Under the pieces are notes generated by a model, which ran no database searches, was not told where the DNA came from, and was given only the letters and a program-made list of their open reading frames with translations. From the NCBI RefSeq assembly GCF_014596465.1, contig NZ_MECK01000112.1:1-47834 (forward strand): a stretch of 47,834 nt of DNA, read 5' to 3'. Both the position numbers and the translations under genes were made by a program. This stretch comes from Streptomyces sp. CBMA123 (GTDB lineage Bacteria > Actinomycetota > Actinomycetes > Streptomycetales > Streptomycetaceae). This document shows positions 7,261 to 17,230 of this stretch, piece after piece (within the stretch, counting starts at the first letter, position 1; every line of letters starts with the position of its first letter).

Positions 7261-7304
7261 CGGGTCCGGAGACGCCCGGGTCCGGGAACGCCCGGGTCCG
7301 GAGA
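7257..7304. repeat. Three tandem 16-bp repeats after geosmin synthase
   Basis: Units CGCCCGGGTCCGGAGA at 7257, 7273 and 7289 (the second ends GGGAA), followed by a partial fourth at 7305. Each carries the palindrome CCCGGG. The tract sits between the geosmin synthase stop codon (7312) and its terminator hairpin, overlapping the hairpin's right arm by four bases. Confidence 0.85.
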
Positions 7305-7311
7305 CGCCCGG

Positions 7312-9861
<2,550 letters not shown>

Positions 9862-9919
9862 TCAACCCGCCCATCGAGGACCGGACTTCTCCGGCGACGG
9901 GGGCCGGCGGTGGGTTCCG

Positions 9920-10267
9920 TCAGGCCGCGAGGCCCAGGGCGAGGGAGGCGGCGGCCGGGGCCAGGTAGATCAGCGGGAAGGGGATGTGGGCGTAGGCGCG
10001 GGCGCGGGCGACGGTGATCACGGCGCCGAGGAAGTAGAGGATGATGCCGACGGCGGCCGCGTAGCCGATGGCCGGGACGGCGAGGCCGGCCAGCAGGCCG
10101 AGGGCGCCGGCGGCCTTGGCGACGCCGAGCCAGGTCCACCATGCGCGCGGGACGCCGTACTCGGCGAGGGGCCCCACGACGTAGTCGGCGCCGGCGAAGA
10201 CGGAGTACGCCGAGAAGCCGACCATGAGGGCGCCGAGGACGGTGACGACGATGTGGGCGACGGACAT
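9920..10267 (-). CDS. DoxX-family membrane protein
   Basis: A 115-residue membrane protein with four predicted helices: VAHIVVTVLGALMVGFSAYSVF, WWTWLGVAKAAGALGLLAGL, IGYAAAVGIILYFLGAVITV and PLIYLAPAAASLALGLAA. Size and the conserved middle (R..WTWLGVAKAAGALGLL) fit DoxX-like proteins. These are implicated in oxidative-stress or thiosulfate-related membrane functions in mycobacteria, but most members are uncharacterised. The ATG at 10267 precedes helix 1 directly. It stands alone between geosmin synthase and a divergent DNA-repair gene. Confidence 0.88.
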   Translation of the reverse strand: MSVAHIVVTVLGALMVGFSAYSVFAGADYVVGPLAEYGVPRAWWTWLGVAKAAGALGLLAGLAVPAIGYAAAVGIILYFLGAVITVARARAYAHIPFPLIYLAPAAASLALGLAA

Positions 10268-10373
10268 TGGAGTGCTCCCGTTCGGTGGCTGGTCGAGTCG
10301 GTCCGGTCGGTCCGTTCCGGTCGGATCCGGTCGGACACAGCACTGACCCGGCGCACGCGCCGAATGTGACCAC

Positions 10374-10395
10374 CGCGGACAAAAATGTTTCCGCG
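10374..10395. promoter_or_regulatory. CGCGGA...TCCGCG inverted repeat in the DoxX/HhH-GPD gap
   Basis: CGCGGA (10374-10379) and TCCGCG (10390-10395) flank an AT-rich core (CAAAAATGTT). It lies in the 296-bp gap between the divergent DoxX and HhH-GPD genes, about 107 bp from the DoxX start, and looks like an operator. The rest of the gap (10396-10563) shows no clear signal except GAGGAG as the ribosome-binding site of the gene at 10564. Confidence 0.35.
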
Positions 10396-10563
10396 ACACC
10401 TCCGGGAAACCCCCAACAACCGCTCCGCCAACGAACAAAGCAGCTCTGGCAAGGGTTGGAACACCAAGACTTCCCCAGCTCCGGGCGTGTTGACGGCGTC
10501 CGTCCACTCCGCGTCATCCAGACTGGGCGCCGACCGACGTCAACTCCGAGGAGGGCACACCTC

Positions 10564-11205
10564 ATGAACGTCACCGTCCGGCTCGCCCAGCAGCCCGAGG
10601 CCGACGAACTGCTCGGACGGAGCGCGCTCGCCGCACTCGTCGGCATGCTCCTCGACCAACAGGTGCCGATGGAATGGGCGTTCACCGGCCCGCTGACCAT
10701 CGCCCAGCGCCTCGGTCGCAAGGACCTCGACGCCCACGAGATCGCCACCTACAGCCCGGAGGAGTTCGTCGCCCTGCTCTCCGCCAAGCCGGCCGTCCAC
10801 CGCTACCCGGCCGCGATGGCCAAGCGGGTGCAGCAGCTGTGCCAGTTCCTCGTCGCGCAGTACGAGGGCGACGCCGCCGCCCTGTGGAAGGACGCCCGCA
10901 CCGGCAAGGAACTGCTCAGCCGCCTCAACGCCCTTCCCGGCTTCGGCAAGCAGAAGTCGCAGATCTTCCTGGCGCTGCTCGGCAAGCAGTACGGGGTGCG
11001 GCCGGAGGGCTGGCGCGAGGCGGCCGGCGCGTACGGCGAGGAGGGCGCGCACCGCTCGGTCGCCGACATCACCGGCCCCGACTCCCTCATCCTGGTACGG
11101 GAGTTCAAGCAGGAGATGAAGCGCGCGGCGAAGGAGGCCAAGGCCGCCGCCAAGCCCCGCACCACCACTCGCACCGTCACCGCGGGCCTCACCGGCGCCC
11201 GTTGA
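10564..11205 (+). CDS. HhH-GPD-type base-excision DNA repair protein
   Basis: A 213-residue protein of the HhH-GPD DNA glycosylase superfamily. The core starts LAALVGMLLDQQVPMEWAFTGP, typical of the N-terminal glycosylase helices. A helix-hairpin-helix is visible as LNALPGFGKQKSQIFLALLG (about 120-140), and a downstream HRSVADITG contains the candidate catalytic/structural Asp. The C-terminus is Lys/Ala-rich (REFKQEMKRAAKEAKAAAKP) and may bind DNA non-specifically. Substrate specificity is unassigned. The ATG at 10564 has GAGGAGGG 9-16 bases upstream. It does not appear to form an operon with the next gene, which begins 95 bp later. Confidence 0.88.
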   Translation: MNVTVRLAQQPEADELLGRSALAALVGMLLDQQVPMEWAFTGPLTIAQRLGRKDLDAHEIATYSPEEFVALLSAKPAVHRYPAAMAKRVQQLCQFLVAQYEGDAAALWKDARTGKELLSRLNALPGFGKQKSQIFLALLGKQYGVRPEGWREAAGAYGEEGAHRSVADITGPDSLILVREFKQEMKRAAKEAKAAAKPRTTTRTVTAGLTGAR

Positions 11206-11300
11206 TCCGACCCGCGGCACCCGCCGGGCGGCCCCGATGGACCCCACCCGCCCCCGAAAACCGATTGCCGCACCCCGCCCCACCCGGCGACGCTTCCGGT

Positions 11301-11585
11301 ATGACCGCACCCACCCCCGCCGCCCGCAGCGTGGCCGGCCTGTTCTCCCCCGACGGCCGCCTGATCACCGTCCCGCGCAAGGCGGCCCGACGGGAGCAGC
11401 TGCTGGCCCACCTCGCGGAAACCCTGTTCGAGCCCGGGCGCGGCTACACCGAGGCCGAGGTCAACGACGCCCTGCGCACCGTGCACGACGACGCCCCGGC
11501 CCTGCGCCGCGACCTGGTCGAGGCCGGGCACCTGGCCCGGACCAGGGACGGCAGCGACTACCGGCGGGCCGGCACCGCCGAGTAG
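11301..11585 (+). CDS. DUF2087 domain protein
   Basis: A 94-residue protein consisting of little more than a DUF2087 module: LFSPDGRLITVPRKAARREQLLAHLAETLFEPGRGYTEAEVN (about 14-55), then LRRDLVEAGHLARTRDGSDYRR. The domain is usually found at the C-terminus of ArsR or LuxR-type regulators; here it is free-standing, without a DNA-binding domain. Its function is unknown. The gene overlaps the 3' end of the convergent KTSC gene by 28 bases. Confidence 0.8.
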   Translation: MTAPTPAARSVAGLFSPDGRLITVPRKAARREQLLAHLAETLFEPGRGYTEAEVNDALRTVHDDAPALRRDLVEAGHLARTRDGSDYRRAGTAE

Positions 11586-11779
11586 GCGTACCGCCCCCGG
11601 ACCGACCGGAGGAAGTACCGCCCGTGGCTCCGCGCCGCGAGCAACTCCCGGTGCACCCGGGCCGGTACGTCCGCGTACCGGTACACCCGCCCGCCGGTGA
11701 ACTCCAGCTCCAGCACCCGCGCCCGCGGGTCGTACCCGACCGAGCGCAGCACCGAGGAGTCCACCGCCGTACGGTCCAT
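11558..11779 (-). CDS. KTSC domain protein
   Basis: A 73-residue small protein matching the KTSC domain: SSVLRSVGYDPRARVLELEFTGGRVYRYADVP, then VHRELLAARSHGRYFLRSVRGRYAY. The domain is named for its association with lysyl-tRNA synthetase C-termini and occurs alone in many actinobacteria; the role is unknown. The ATG at 11779 gives the expected MDRTAVDSSVLRSV start. The 3' end is convergent with and overlaps the DUF2087 gene. Confidence 0.82.
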   Translation of the reverse strand: MDRTAVDSSVLRSVGYDPRARVLELEFTGGRVYRYADVPARVHRELLAARSHGRYFLRSVRGRYAYSAVPARR

Positions 11780-11850
11780 GACCCTCCCAGTGTGCGGCGG
11801 GGGCCCCGGTCGCGCAGTGCGACCGGGGCCCCCGACCTGGGGAACGGCTC

Positions 11851-13341
11851 TCAGACCAGCACGGGCTGCTGCTCCTCCGCCTGCCCCGGAACGGCCGGGG
11901 CGCCGTCCTCGACCGCCACCCCGCGCTTGCGCGGCAGCGCGAACATCAGCAGGAACACCGCCAGCAGCACCCCGGCGACCCACCACATCGCGTGCACGAA
12001 CGCCCCGCCGAAGGCCGTCCCCAGCTTGTCCGGCGCGACCACGTCGTCCATCGCCCCGAAGAAGGCGACCGACACCAGCCCGAGCCCGAGCGCGTTGCCG
12101 ATCTGCTGCACGGTGTTGATCAGCCCCGAGGCCGAGCCGGCGTGCCGGCGCGGCACCTCGGACAGCACCGCGTCGGTGATCGGCGCGACGATCAGCCCCA
12201 TCCCGAGGCCCATCACGACCAGCGGCAGCGCCATCTGCCAGGGCGCGATGGCCGTCCCGTACCGGTCGGCCTCCCAGATGTAGGTGAGCACGCCCGCCGC
12301 CATCACCAGCGCGCCCGTCTGGAGCACCTTGCGCCCGAACCGCGGCACCAGCTTCTGCACCGAGAGCCCGGCCGCCGTGGAGACGGCGAGCGAGAACGGT
12401 ATGCCGGTGCTGCCGGCCTTGAGCGGGCTCCAGCCGAGCCCGACCTGCATGTAGAGGGTCCAGACCAGGAAGAAGATTCCGAGCGCGACGCCGAAGGCCA
12501 GCTGCACGCAGATCCCGGCGGCGAAGCTCTTCACCCGGAACAGCGACAGTTCGACCAGCGGGGAGCCGTCCCGCCGCGTCTTGGCCTTCTCGTACGCCAC
12601 AAACAGCAGGAACACCGGGAGGCTGCCGGCCATCGACAGGTAGCCCCAGAGCGGCCAGCCGGCCTCCCGGCCGTGGGTCAGCGGGTAGATCAGCATCAGC
12701 AGGCCGAGGCTGGCCAGGAGCACGCCGACCAGGTCGAGCTTGAGCGCGTGCTCGGCCTTGGACTCATCGATGAAGCGGCGGCCGAGGAGCAGGCCGGCGA
12801 TGCCGACGGGCAGGTTGATCAGGAAGATCGGCCGCCATTCGAGGCCGAGCAGGTTCCACTCGGTGAGCAGCGCACCGATCATCGGACCGGACACCGCGCC
12901 CAGTCCGACCACCGCGCCGAACATCCCGAAGACCTTGCCGCGCTCCTCGGCCGGGAAGGTCGCGTGGATGATCGACAGCACCTGCGGCACCATGAGGGCC
13001 GCCGTCAGGCCCTGGACGATCCGCATCGCGACCAGCATCTCCGGGCCGGAGGCCAGCCCGCACAGCGCCGAGGCGAGCGTGAAGCCGCCGATCCCGATCA
13101 GGAACAGCCGCTTGCGGCCGTGGATGTCGCCCAGCCGGCCGCCGGTGATCAGCCCGACCGCGAAGGCCAGCGCGTAGCCGCCGGTGACCCACTGGATCGC
13201 ACTGAAGGACGCACCGGTGTCCTGCTGGATGCTGGGGATGGCGATGTTGACGATGGTCACGTCCACCAGGTCCATGAAGGAGGCGACCATCACGATCGCC
13301 AGCGCGATCCACCTCCGCCGGTCGGCTCCTGCCGTACTCAT
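11851..13341 (-). CDS. DHA2-family MFS efflux transporter
   Basis: A 496-residue transporter of the 14-helix DHA2 group. Helix 1 begins RRRWIALAIVMVASFMDLVDVTIVNIAIP, which carries the DxT(I)VNxAxP motif D1 typical of the group. Motif A is GGRLGDIHGRKR (67-78) and motif C-like GLGAVSGPMIGAL follows in helix 5. The C-terminus is an acidic, Gln/Glu/Pro-rich tail (EDGAPAVPGQAEEQQ). The start at 13341 was chosen because helix 1 begins ten residues later and upstream in-frame codons have no family character. It is divergent from a WYL-type regulator, with a TTCTCC/GGAGAA palindrome between them. Confidence 0.93.
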   Translation of the reverse strand: MSTAGADRRRWIALAIVMVASFMDLVDVTIVNIAIPSIQQDTGASFSAIQWVTGGYALAFAVGLITGGRLGDIHGRKRLFLIGIGGFTLASALCGLASGPEMLVAMRIVQGLTAALMVPQVLSIIHATFPAEERGKVFGMFGAVVGLGAVSGPMIGALLTEWNLLGLEWRPIFLINLPVGIAGLLLGRRFIDESKAEHALKLDLVGVLLASLGLLMLIYPLTHGREAGWPLWGYLSMAGSLPVFLLFVAYEKAKTRRDGSPLVELSLFRVKSFAAGICVQLAFGVALGIFFLVWTLYMQVGLGWSPLKAGSTGIPFSLAVSTAAGLSVQKLVPRFGRKVLQTGALVMAAGVLTYIWEADRYGTAIAPWQMALPLVVMGLGMGLIVAPITDAVLSEVPRRHAGSASGLINTVQQIGNALGLGLVSVAFFGAMDDVVAPDKLGTAFGGAFVHAMWWVAGVLLAVFLLMFALPRKRGVAVEDGAPAVPGQAEEQQPVLV

Positions 13342-13363
13342 TCCGCTCTCCTCGCTCGTCCGC

Positions 13364-13379
13364 TTCTCCACGCGGAGAA
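13364..13379. promoter_or_regulatory. TTCTCC-ACGC-GGAGAA palindrome between the MFS and WYL genes
   Basis: Two perfect 6-bp arms separated by four bases, in the 94-bp gap between the divergent MFS and WYL-regulator genes. A TATAGG (-10-like) lies at 13392-13397 on the regulator side. This is the best candidate operator for the WYL regulator. Confidence 0.45.
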
Positions 13380-13435
13380 CGGTACGGGCGATATAGGTCA
13401 GGAGCTGTCCCAGTTCGTCCGGCATGCTGGACGGC

Positions 13436-14401
13436 ATGACCGACACCCCGGCCCGGCTGCTCAACCTGCTGTCCCTGCTGCAGACCCCGCGCGAGTGGCC
13501 CGGCAGCGAACTCGCCGAACGGCTCGGCGTCAGCCCCCGCACCATCCGCCGCGACATCGACCGGCTGCGCGACCTCGGCTACCCGGTGCAGGCCACCATG
13601 GGCGCGGACGGCGGCTACCGGCTGGTCGCGGGCACCGCGATGCCGCCGCTGCTGCTGGACGACGAGGAGGCGGTGGCCATCGCGGTCGGCCTGCGAGCGG
13701 CCGCCGGGCACGCCGTGGTCGGCATCGAGGAGGCCTCGGTACGGGCCCTCGGCAAACTGCTCCAGGTGCTGCCGAGCCGGCTGCGGCACCGGGTCGGCAC
13801 CCTCAACAAGGCCACCGTGCCCCTGCTCACCGGGGACGGCCCGACCGTCGACCCGGAGGCCCTGACCCTGCTCGCCGGCGCCGTCACCAACCACGAACGC
13901 CTGCGCTTCGCCTACCGGGACCGCGACGGCGCCGAGACCCGGCGCAACGTCGAACCCGAACGCCTCGTCTCCACCGGCCGCCGCTGGTACCTGATCGGCT
14001 ACGACCTGGACCGGGACGACTGGCGGCTCTTCCGGGTCGACCGGATCGCCGACCCGTTCGCCACCGGTGCCCGCTTCACCCCGCGCCCGCTCCCCGCCGA
14101 GGACGCCGCCGTCTTCGTGGCCAACCGGCTGCGCCGCTCACCGACCCGCTCCATGGTGGCCACCGTCCACCGCCCCGCCGCCGAGGTCGACGGCTGGATG
14201 CCCTGGACCGGGGACTACGAGATCGAGCCGATCGACGACCACAGCTGCCGGCTGCGCGCCCGCGCGGAGTCCCTGAAGTGGATGGCGGCCGGACTGCTGA
14301 TGCTGGACTGCGACTTCGAGGTGCACGAGCCCCCGGAGCTGCGCGCCCACCTGCGCGCGATAGCGGCGAGGGCCGAACACGCCGCGGAAAGCGGGAGTTA
14401 G
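13436..14401 (+). CDS. WYL-domain (YafY-type) transcriptional regulator
   Basis: A 321-residue regulator. An N-terminal HTH_11 domain (residues 8-60) reads LLNLLSLLQTPREWPGSELAERLGVSPRTIRRDIDRLRDLGYPV. The WYL domain (about 140-230) includes AYRDRDGAETRRNVEPERLV and RRWYLIGYDLDRDDWRLFRVDRI with the W-Y-L triad. WYL domains sense ligands, possibly nucleic acids or small molecules. The start at 13436 is preferred because MTDTPARLL is the usual beginning; an in-frame ATG at 13424 is possible. Neither has a strong ribosome-binding site. It is divergent from the MFS gene, its likely target. A 12/13-bp tandem repeat starts 14 bases after its stop. Confidence 0.9.
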   Translation: MTDTPARLLNLLSLLQTPREWPGSELAERLGVSPRTIRRDIDRLRDLGYPVQATMGADGGYRLVAGTAMPPLLLDDEEAVAIAVGLRAAAGHAVVGIEEASVRALGKLLQVLPSRLRHRVGTLNKATVPLLTGDGPTVDPEALTLLAGAVTNHERLRFAYRDRDGAETRRNVEPERLVSTGRRWYLIGYDLDRDDWRLFRVDRIADPFATGARFTPRPLPAEDAAVFVANRLRRSPTRSMVATVHRPAAEVDGWMPWTGDYEIEPIDDHSCRLRARAESLKWMAAGLLMLDCDFEVHEPPELRAHLRAIAARAEHAAESGS

Positions 14402-14415
14402 GCCCTCGCCCGCAT

Positions 14416-14541
14416 GCTCAGGGCATTGCTCAGGGCATTGCTCAGGGCATTGCTCAGGGCGCTGCCCAGCGCTTTTGCCCAGCGCTTTTGCCCAGCGCTT
14501 TTGCTCTGGGCTTTCGCTCAGGGCTTTGTTCAGCGCTTTGC
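14416..14541. repeat. About ten degenerate 12/13-bp tandem repeats between convergent genes
   Basis: The gap between the WYL regulator stop (14401) and the PEBP stop (14542) is filled by units of the form GCTCAGGGCATT (14416, 14428, 14440), then GCCCAGCGCTTTT (three copies from 14464), then variants GCTCTGGGCTTTC, GCTCAGGGCTTTG and TTCAGCGCTTTG. All share GC(T/C)C(A/T)G(G/C)GC followed by T/A. There is no coding signal in it. It may fold into multiple small AGCGCT-based hairpins and serve as a shared terminator. Confidence 0.85.
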
Positions 14542-15060
14542 TCAGACCCCGTACTCGCCGGTCAGCAGCGCCCGCCCCAGGGTGTGGAAGGTCAGGTGGA
14601 ATCCCACCTGGGCCGCCGGGGTGTCGGCGGTGACGTCGAGCTTCTCGACGTCCAGCGCGTGCACCGCGAACACGTAGCGGTGCGGGGCGCCGGGCGGCGG
14701 GGCGGCGCCGTCGTACTTGTTGCCGGGGAAGTCGGTGCGCCCGTGGAAGGAGGCCGCGCCGGGCAGGCTGTCGTCCGAGGAACCGGCGCCGCGCGGCAGT
14801 TCGACGGTGTCGGCGGGCAGGTTGAGGGCGAGCCAGTGCCACCAGCCGGAGCCGGTCGGCGCGTCCGGGTCGTAGCAGGTGACGGCGATGCTCCTGGTGC
14901 CCTCCGGCAGGCCCGACCAGGCCAGCTGCGGCGAGAGGTTGCCGCCCGCGTGGATGAACTCCCGGTCCAGCGTGGCACCTTCGGTGAAGTCCTGGCTGCT
15001 CAGCGGGAAGGACGGCACCTGCGGCAGGAACTCGTACGGCAGCGGCGGACGAACACTCAT
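14542..15060 (-). CDS. YbhB/YbcL-family PEBP-like protein
   Basis: A 172-residue cytosolic protein of the phosphatidylethanolamine-binding/Raf-kinase-inhibitor-like family. Signatures seen are FIHAGGNLSPQLAWSGLPEGTRS, CYDPDAPTGSGWWHWLALNLP (anion-pocket DPDAP) and PHRYVFAVHALD, ending LTGEYGV. Length is normal. Bacterial members have no settled function; ligand binding at the conserved anion pocket is assumed. The ATG at 15060 faces the divergent rhomboid gene across an 82-bp gap. Its 3' end abuts the tandem repeat shared with the WYL regulator. Confidence 0.92.
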   Translation of the reverse strand: MSVRPPLPYEFLPQVPSFPLSSQDFTEGATLDREFIHAGGNLSPQLAWSGLPEGTRSIAVTCYDPDAPTGSGWWHWLALNLPADTVELPRGAGSSDDSLPGAASFHGRTDFPGNKYDGAAPPPGAPHRYVFAVHALDVEKLDVTADTPAAQVGFHLTFHTLGRALLTGEYGV

Positions 15061-15129
15061 GGGTGCACCTCTCACGGTCGGGATGACACCGGTCACTGTA
15101 ATGGGGTGCACGTCCGATCCGGGCGCCCC

Positions 15130-15135
15130 TACAGT
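15130..15135 (+). promoter_or_regulatory. -10 element (TACAGT) of a leaderless rhomboid transcript
   Basis: TACAGT ends seven bases before the ATG at 15143, so transcription would begin at or within a base of the start codon. No ribosome-binding site is present. The gene is therefore probably expressed from a leaderless mRNA, common in streptomycetes. Confidence 0.55.
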
Positions 15136-15142
15136 CGACGTC

Positions 15143-15826
15143 ATGGTCTCGAAACTCGCCCAGTTGTTCTCGGATTCCCGCCGCGCGCTGTTCACCATGC
15201 TCGGGATCCAGGCCGTCATCTGGTCCGTACAGGTGCTGAACTGGCTGGACGACTACGACCTGTCCAGGGAGTTCGGCCTGCGCTCGGAGCAGGTCGGCGA
15301 CCTGCCCGAGATGTTCACCATGCCGTTCCTGCACTTCAGTTGGGACCACATCCTGTCCAACTCCTGGCCGCTGTTCGTGCTCGGCTTCCTGGCCGCCTAC
15401 CGGGGCATGCGGAAGTTCCTGCTGGCCAGCCTGGTGATCACGGTCTCCGGCGGACTCACGGTCTGGCTGCTGGAGAGCCCGAACACGGTGACGGCCGGGG
15501 CGAGCGGCATGGTCTACGGCTACCTCGGCTACGTGGTGCTGCGCGGGGTCCTCGACCGCAACGTGCTGGACGCGGTCGTCGGCCTCGGCGTCGCCGCGGT
15601 CTACTGGACCACCCTGATCGGCATCCTGCCGATCGCCCACGGCGTCAGCTGGCTGGGCCACCTCGGCGGGCTGATCGGCGGGCTGGCCGCCGCCGTCCTG
15701 CTCCGCGACCAGGCGCAGCCGAAGCCCGCGCCCGCCACCCCCGCCGGGGCGCCCGCCGGCATCGCGCCCTCGCCCGGCAGCCCCAACGCCGCCCTGCTCA
15801 AGGAGCTCGACGACCTGGGCCTCTAG
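15143..15826 (+). CDS. Rhomboid-family intramembrane serine protease
   Basis: A 227-residue membrane protein with about six helices. The catalytic serine motif is GASGMVYG (119-126, Ser121), and the partner histidine lies in HLGGLIGG (173-180, His173) of the last helix. The upstream HFSWDHILSN (64-73) supplies the conserved His/Asn of the oxyanion region. The fold is the 6-TM bacterial rhomboid core with a Pro/Ala-rich cytoplasmic tail of ~50 residues. It should cleave transmembrane substrates within the bilayer; the substrates are unknown. The ATG at 15143 is favoured by the leaderless promoter. The 3' end is followed immediately by a 13-bp tandem repeat. Confidence 0.92.
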   Translation: MVSKLAQLFSDSRRALFTMLGIQAVIWSVQVLNWLDDYDLSREFGLRSEQVGDLPEMFTMPFLHFSWDHILSNSWPLFVLGFLAAYRGMRKFLLASLVITVSGGLTVWLLESPNTVTAGASGMVYGYLGYVVLRGVLDRNVLDAVVGLGVAAVYWTTLIGILPIAHGVSWLGHLGGLIGGLAAAVLLRDQAQPKPAPATPAGAPAGIAPSPGSPNAALLKELDDLGL

Positions 15827-15830
15827 CCCA

Positions 15831-15894
15831 TCCGGACGGCCCTTCCGAACGGCCCTTCCGGACGGCCTATCCGAACGGCCCGTCCGAATGGCCT
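15831..15894. repeat. Five tandem 13-bp repeats after the rhomboid gene
   Basis: Units start at 15831, 15844, 15857, 15870 and 15883, with consensus TCCGRACGGCCCT and a partial sixth unit after. Copies alternate TCCGGACGG and TCCGAACGG. The tract begins four bases after the rhomboid stop codon and ends about 80 bp before the next GTG start. Confidence 0.88.
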
Positions 15895-15976
15895 TCCGAA
15901 CCAGCCAGGTATAGACCATTCCCACCCCTGCGGCTAGCGTGAACGACGCACCTGCCCCCAGCTCCGGAGCCGCACC

Positions 15977-17143
15977 GTGGAGTCGTCCGTCCTCGCCTTC
16001 GCCACCGACCTGCTCGACGAGGGCGCCGACACCTTCTTCGGCAACCTCACCGACCGGGCCGGCGTCGGCGGCGTCACCCTGGCCTCCGTCTACCACGAGG
16101 CCCGCGACGTCTTCCCGCACAACCCCCGCCGGGTGATCCGCTACCTGGAGCCCGGCGCCGCCTACTTCCGCCCGGACCGGGCCCGTTGGCGGGGCCGCCG
16201 GCTGGCGCCCGTGCCGTCCACCGCGATCGGCGACCGCGACCCCTTCGCCGAGGCCGCCGCCGAGGCCGGCCGCCGGGGCCTGAAGCTGCACGCCTGGACG
16301 GTCTTCTGCCACAACGACCGGCTCGGCTTCGCCCACCCGGACTGCGCCCCGGCGAACGCCTTCGGCGACCGCCACCTCACCGAGCTCTGCCCGGCCCACC
16401 CGGAGGTCCGCGAGTACGCGCTGACCCTGGTCCAGGAACTCGCCCGGTACGGCGTGGACGCGATCCGCGCCGAGTCCCTGCACTTCCACGGCCTGCGCCA
16501 CGGCTACCACCACGAGCGCTACTTCGAGGAGCTGGGCCCGACCGCCGAGGCCCTGCTCGGCGTCTGCTTCTGTCCGCACTGCCGCGCCGCCGCCACCCGC
16601 GCGGGCGTCCCCGCCGAGCGGGTCGCCGAGGCGGTACGGAGCGAACTGCGCCGCCGCCTGGCCGACGAGAGCGCCGCCGCCGAGCCGGCCGACCTGAGCG
16701 CCCTCGCCGACGGCGCCTTCGCCGCCTACGTGGACGCCTCCGCCGCCACCGTCACCACGCTCGCCGCCGAGCTCACCGAGCAGGCCCGCCGGCACGGCAT
16801 GCGGCTGAGCTTCATGGACGGCGGCGGCCCCGGCAAGGGCTGGCTGTCCGGCATCGACCTGCCCGCCCTCGCACGGGCCACCGACCAGATCGAGACCCTC
16901 GGCTACGCGAGGACCCCGGAGGCCGTCCGGGAGAAACTCGCCGCCTTCGCTCTGCACGGCGTCCGCCCGGAGCGGATGGCGGTGATCCTGCGCCCGATGG
17001 CCTCGGACTGCGACGGCCCGGAGAACCTCGCCGCCAAGATCGCCGCCCTGCGCGAACTCGGCGTCCCCGAGGTCGAGTTCTACAACTACGGCCTGATGCG
17101 GCTGTCCTCGCTGGACCGGATCGGCGCCGCACTCGCCGGCTGA
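15977..17143 (+). CDS. Conserved protein, possible TIM-barrel glycosidase-like fold
   Basis: A 388-residue soluble protein that I do not recognise as a named family. The layout suggests a barrel with glycoside-hydrolase-like strands: KLHAWTVFCHND (about 100-111), an FGDRHLTELCPAHPEVREYAL segment, GVDAIRAESLHFHGLRHGYHHER (about 160-182, rich in acidic and His residues), a CFCPHC pair that could bind metal, and GMRLSFMDGGGPG. Strand order and spacing recall GH-like alpha-amylase/GH10-type domains, but no catalytic pair can be assigned. There is no signal peptide. The GTG at 15977 follows CTCCGGAG weakly. It stands alone between two repeat-bearing gaps. Confidence 0.65.
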   Translation: MESSVLAFATDLLDEGADTFFGNLTDRAGVGGVTLASVYHEARDVFPHNPRRVIRYLEPGAAYFRPDRARWRGRRLAPVPSTAIGDRDPFAEAAAEAGRRGLKLHAWTVFCHNDRLGFAHPDCAPANAFGDRHLTELCPAHPEVREYALTLVQELARYGVDAIRAESLHFHGLRHGYHHERYFEELGPTAEALLGVCFCPHCRAAATRAGVPAERVAEAVRSELRRRLADESAAAEPADLSALADGAFAAYVDASAATVTTLAAELTEQARRHGMRLSFMDGGGPGKGWLSGIDLPALARATDQIETLGYARTPEAVREKLAAFALHGVRPERMAVILRPMASDCDGPENLAAKIAALRELGVPEVEFYNYGLMRLSSLDRIGAALAG

Positions 17144-17144
17144 C

Positions 17145-17230
17145 AGCCCGCCGTCTGAAGGCTCACCGGCCGATAGCCCGCCGACGGAAAGCTCACCGAC
17201 CGGTAGCTCACCGCCCGAGGGTTCACCGCC
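17145..17230. repeat. 30-bp tandem repeat, about 2.7 copies, at convergent gene ends
   Basis: Units begin at 17145, 17175 and 17205. The first half is AGCCCGCCGNCNGAA and the second GCTCACCGRCCGRT; copies are 75-85% alike. The third copy runs into the last codons of the HerA-like gene (stop 17223). It occupies the whole 79-bp gap between convergent genes. Confidence 0.7.

Noticed and set aside
14416..14541. Possible CRISPR array
   Set aside because: Units are 12-13 bp, contiguous and without spacers; no cas genes are in the window.
14414..14677. Leu/Arg-repeat peptide MLRALLRALLRALLRAL
   Set aside because: Translation of the 12-bp tandem repeat; no ribosome-binding site and it runs across the 3' end of the PEBP gene.
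11992..15942. Very long (1316-codon) plus-strand open frame
   Set aside because: It is an open frame opposite and across several well-supported genes; composition is Arg/Gly/His-rich and it has no family features.
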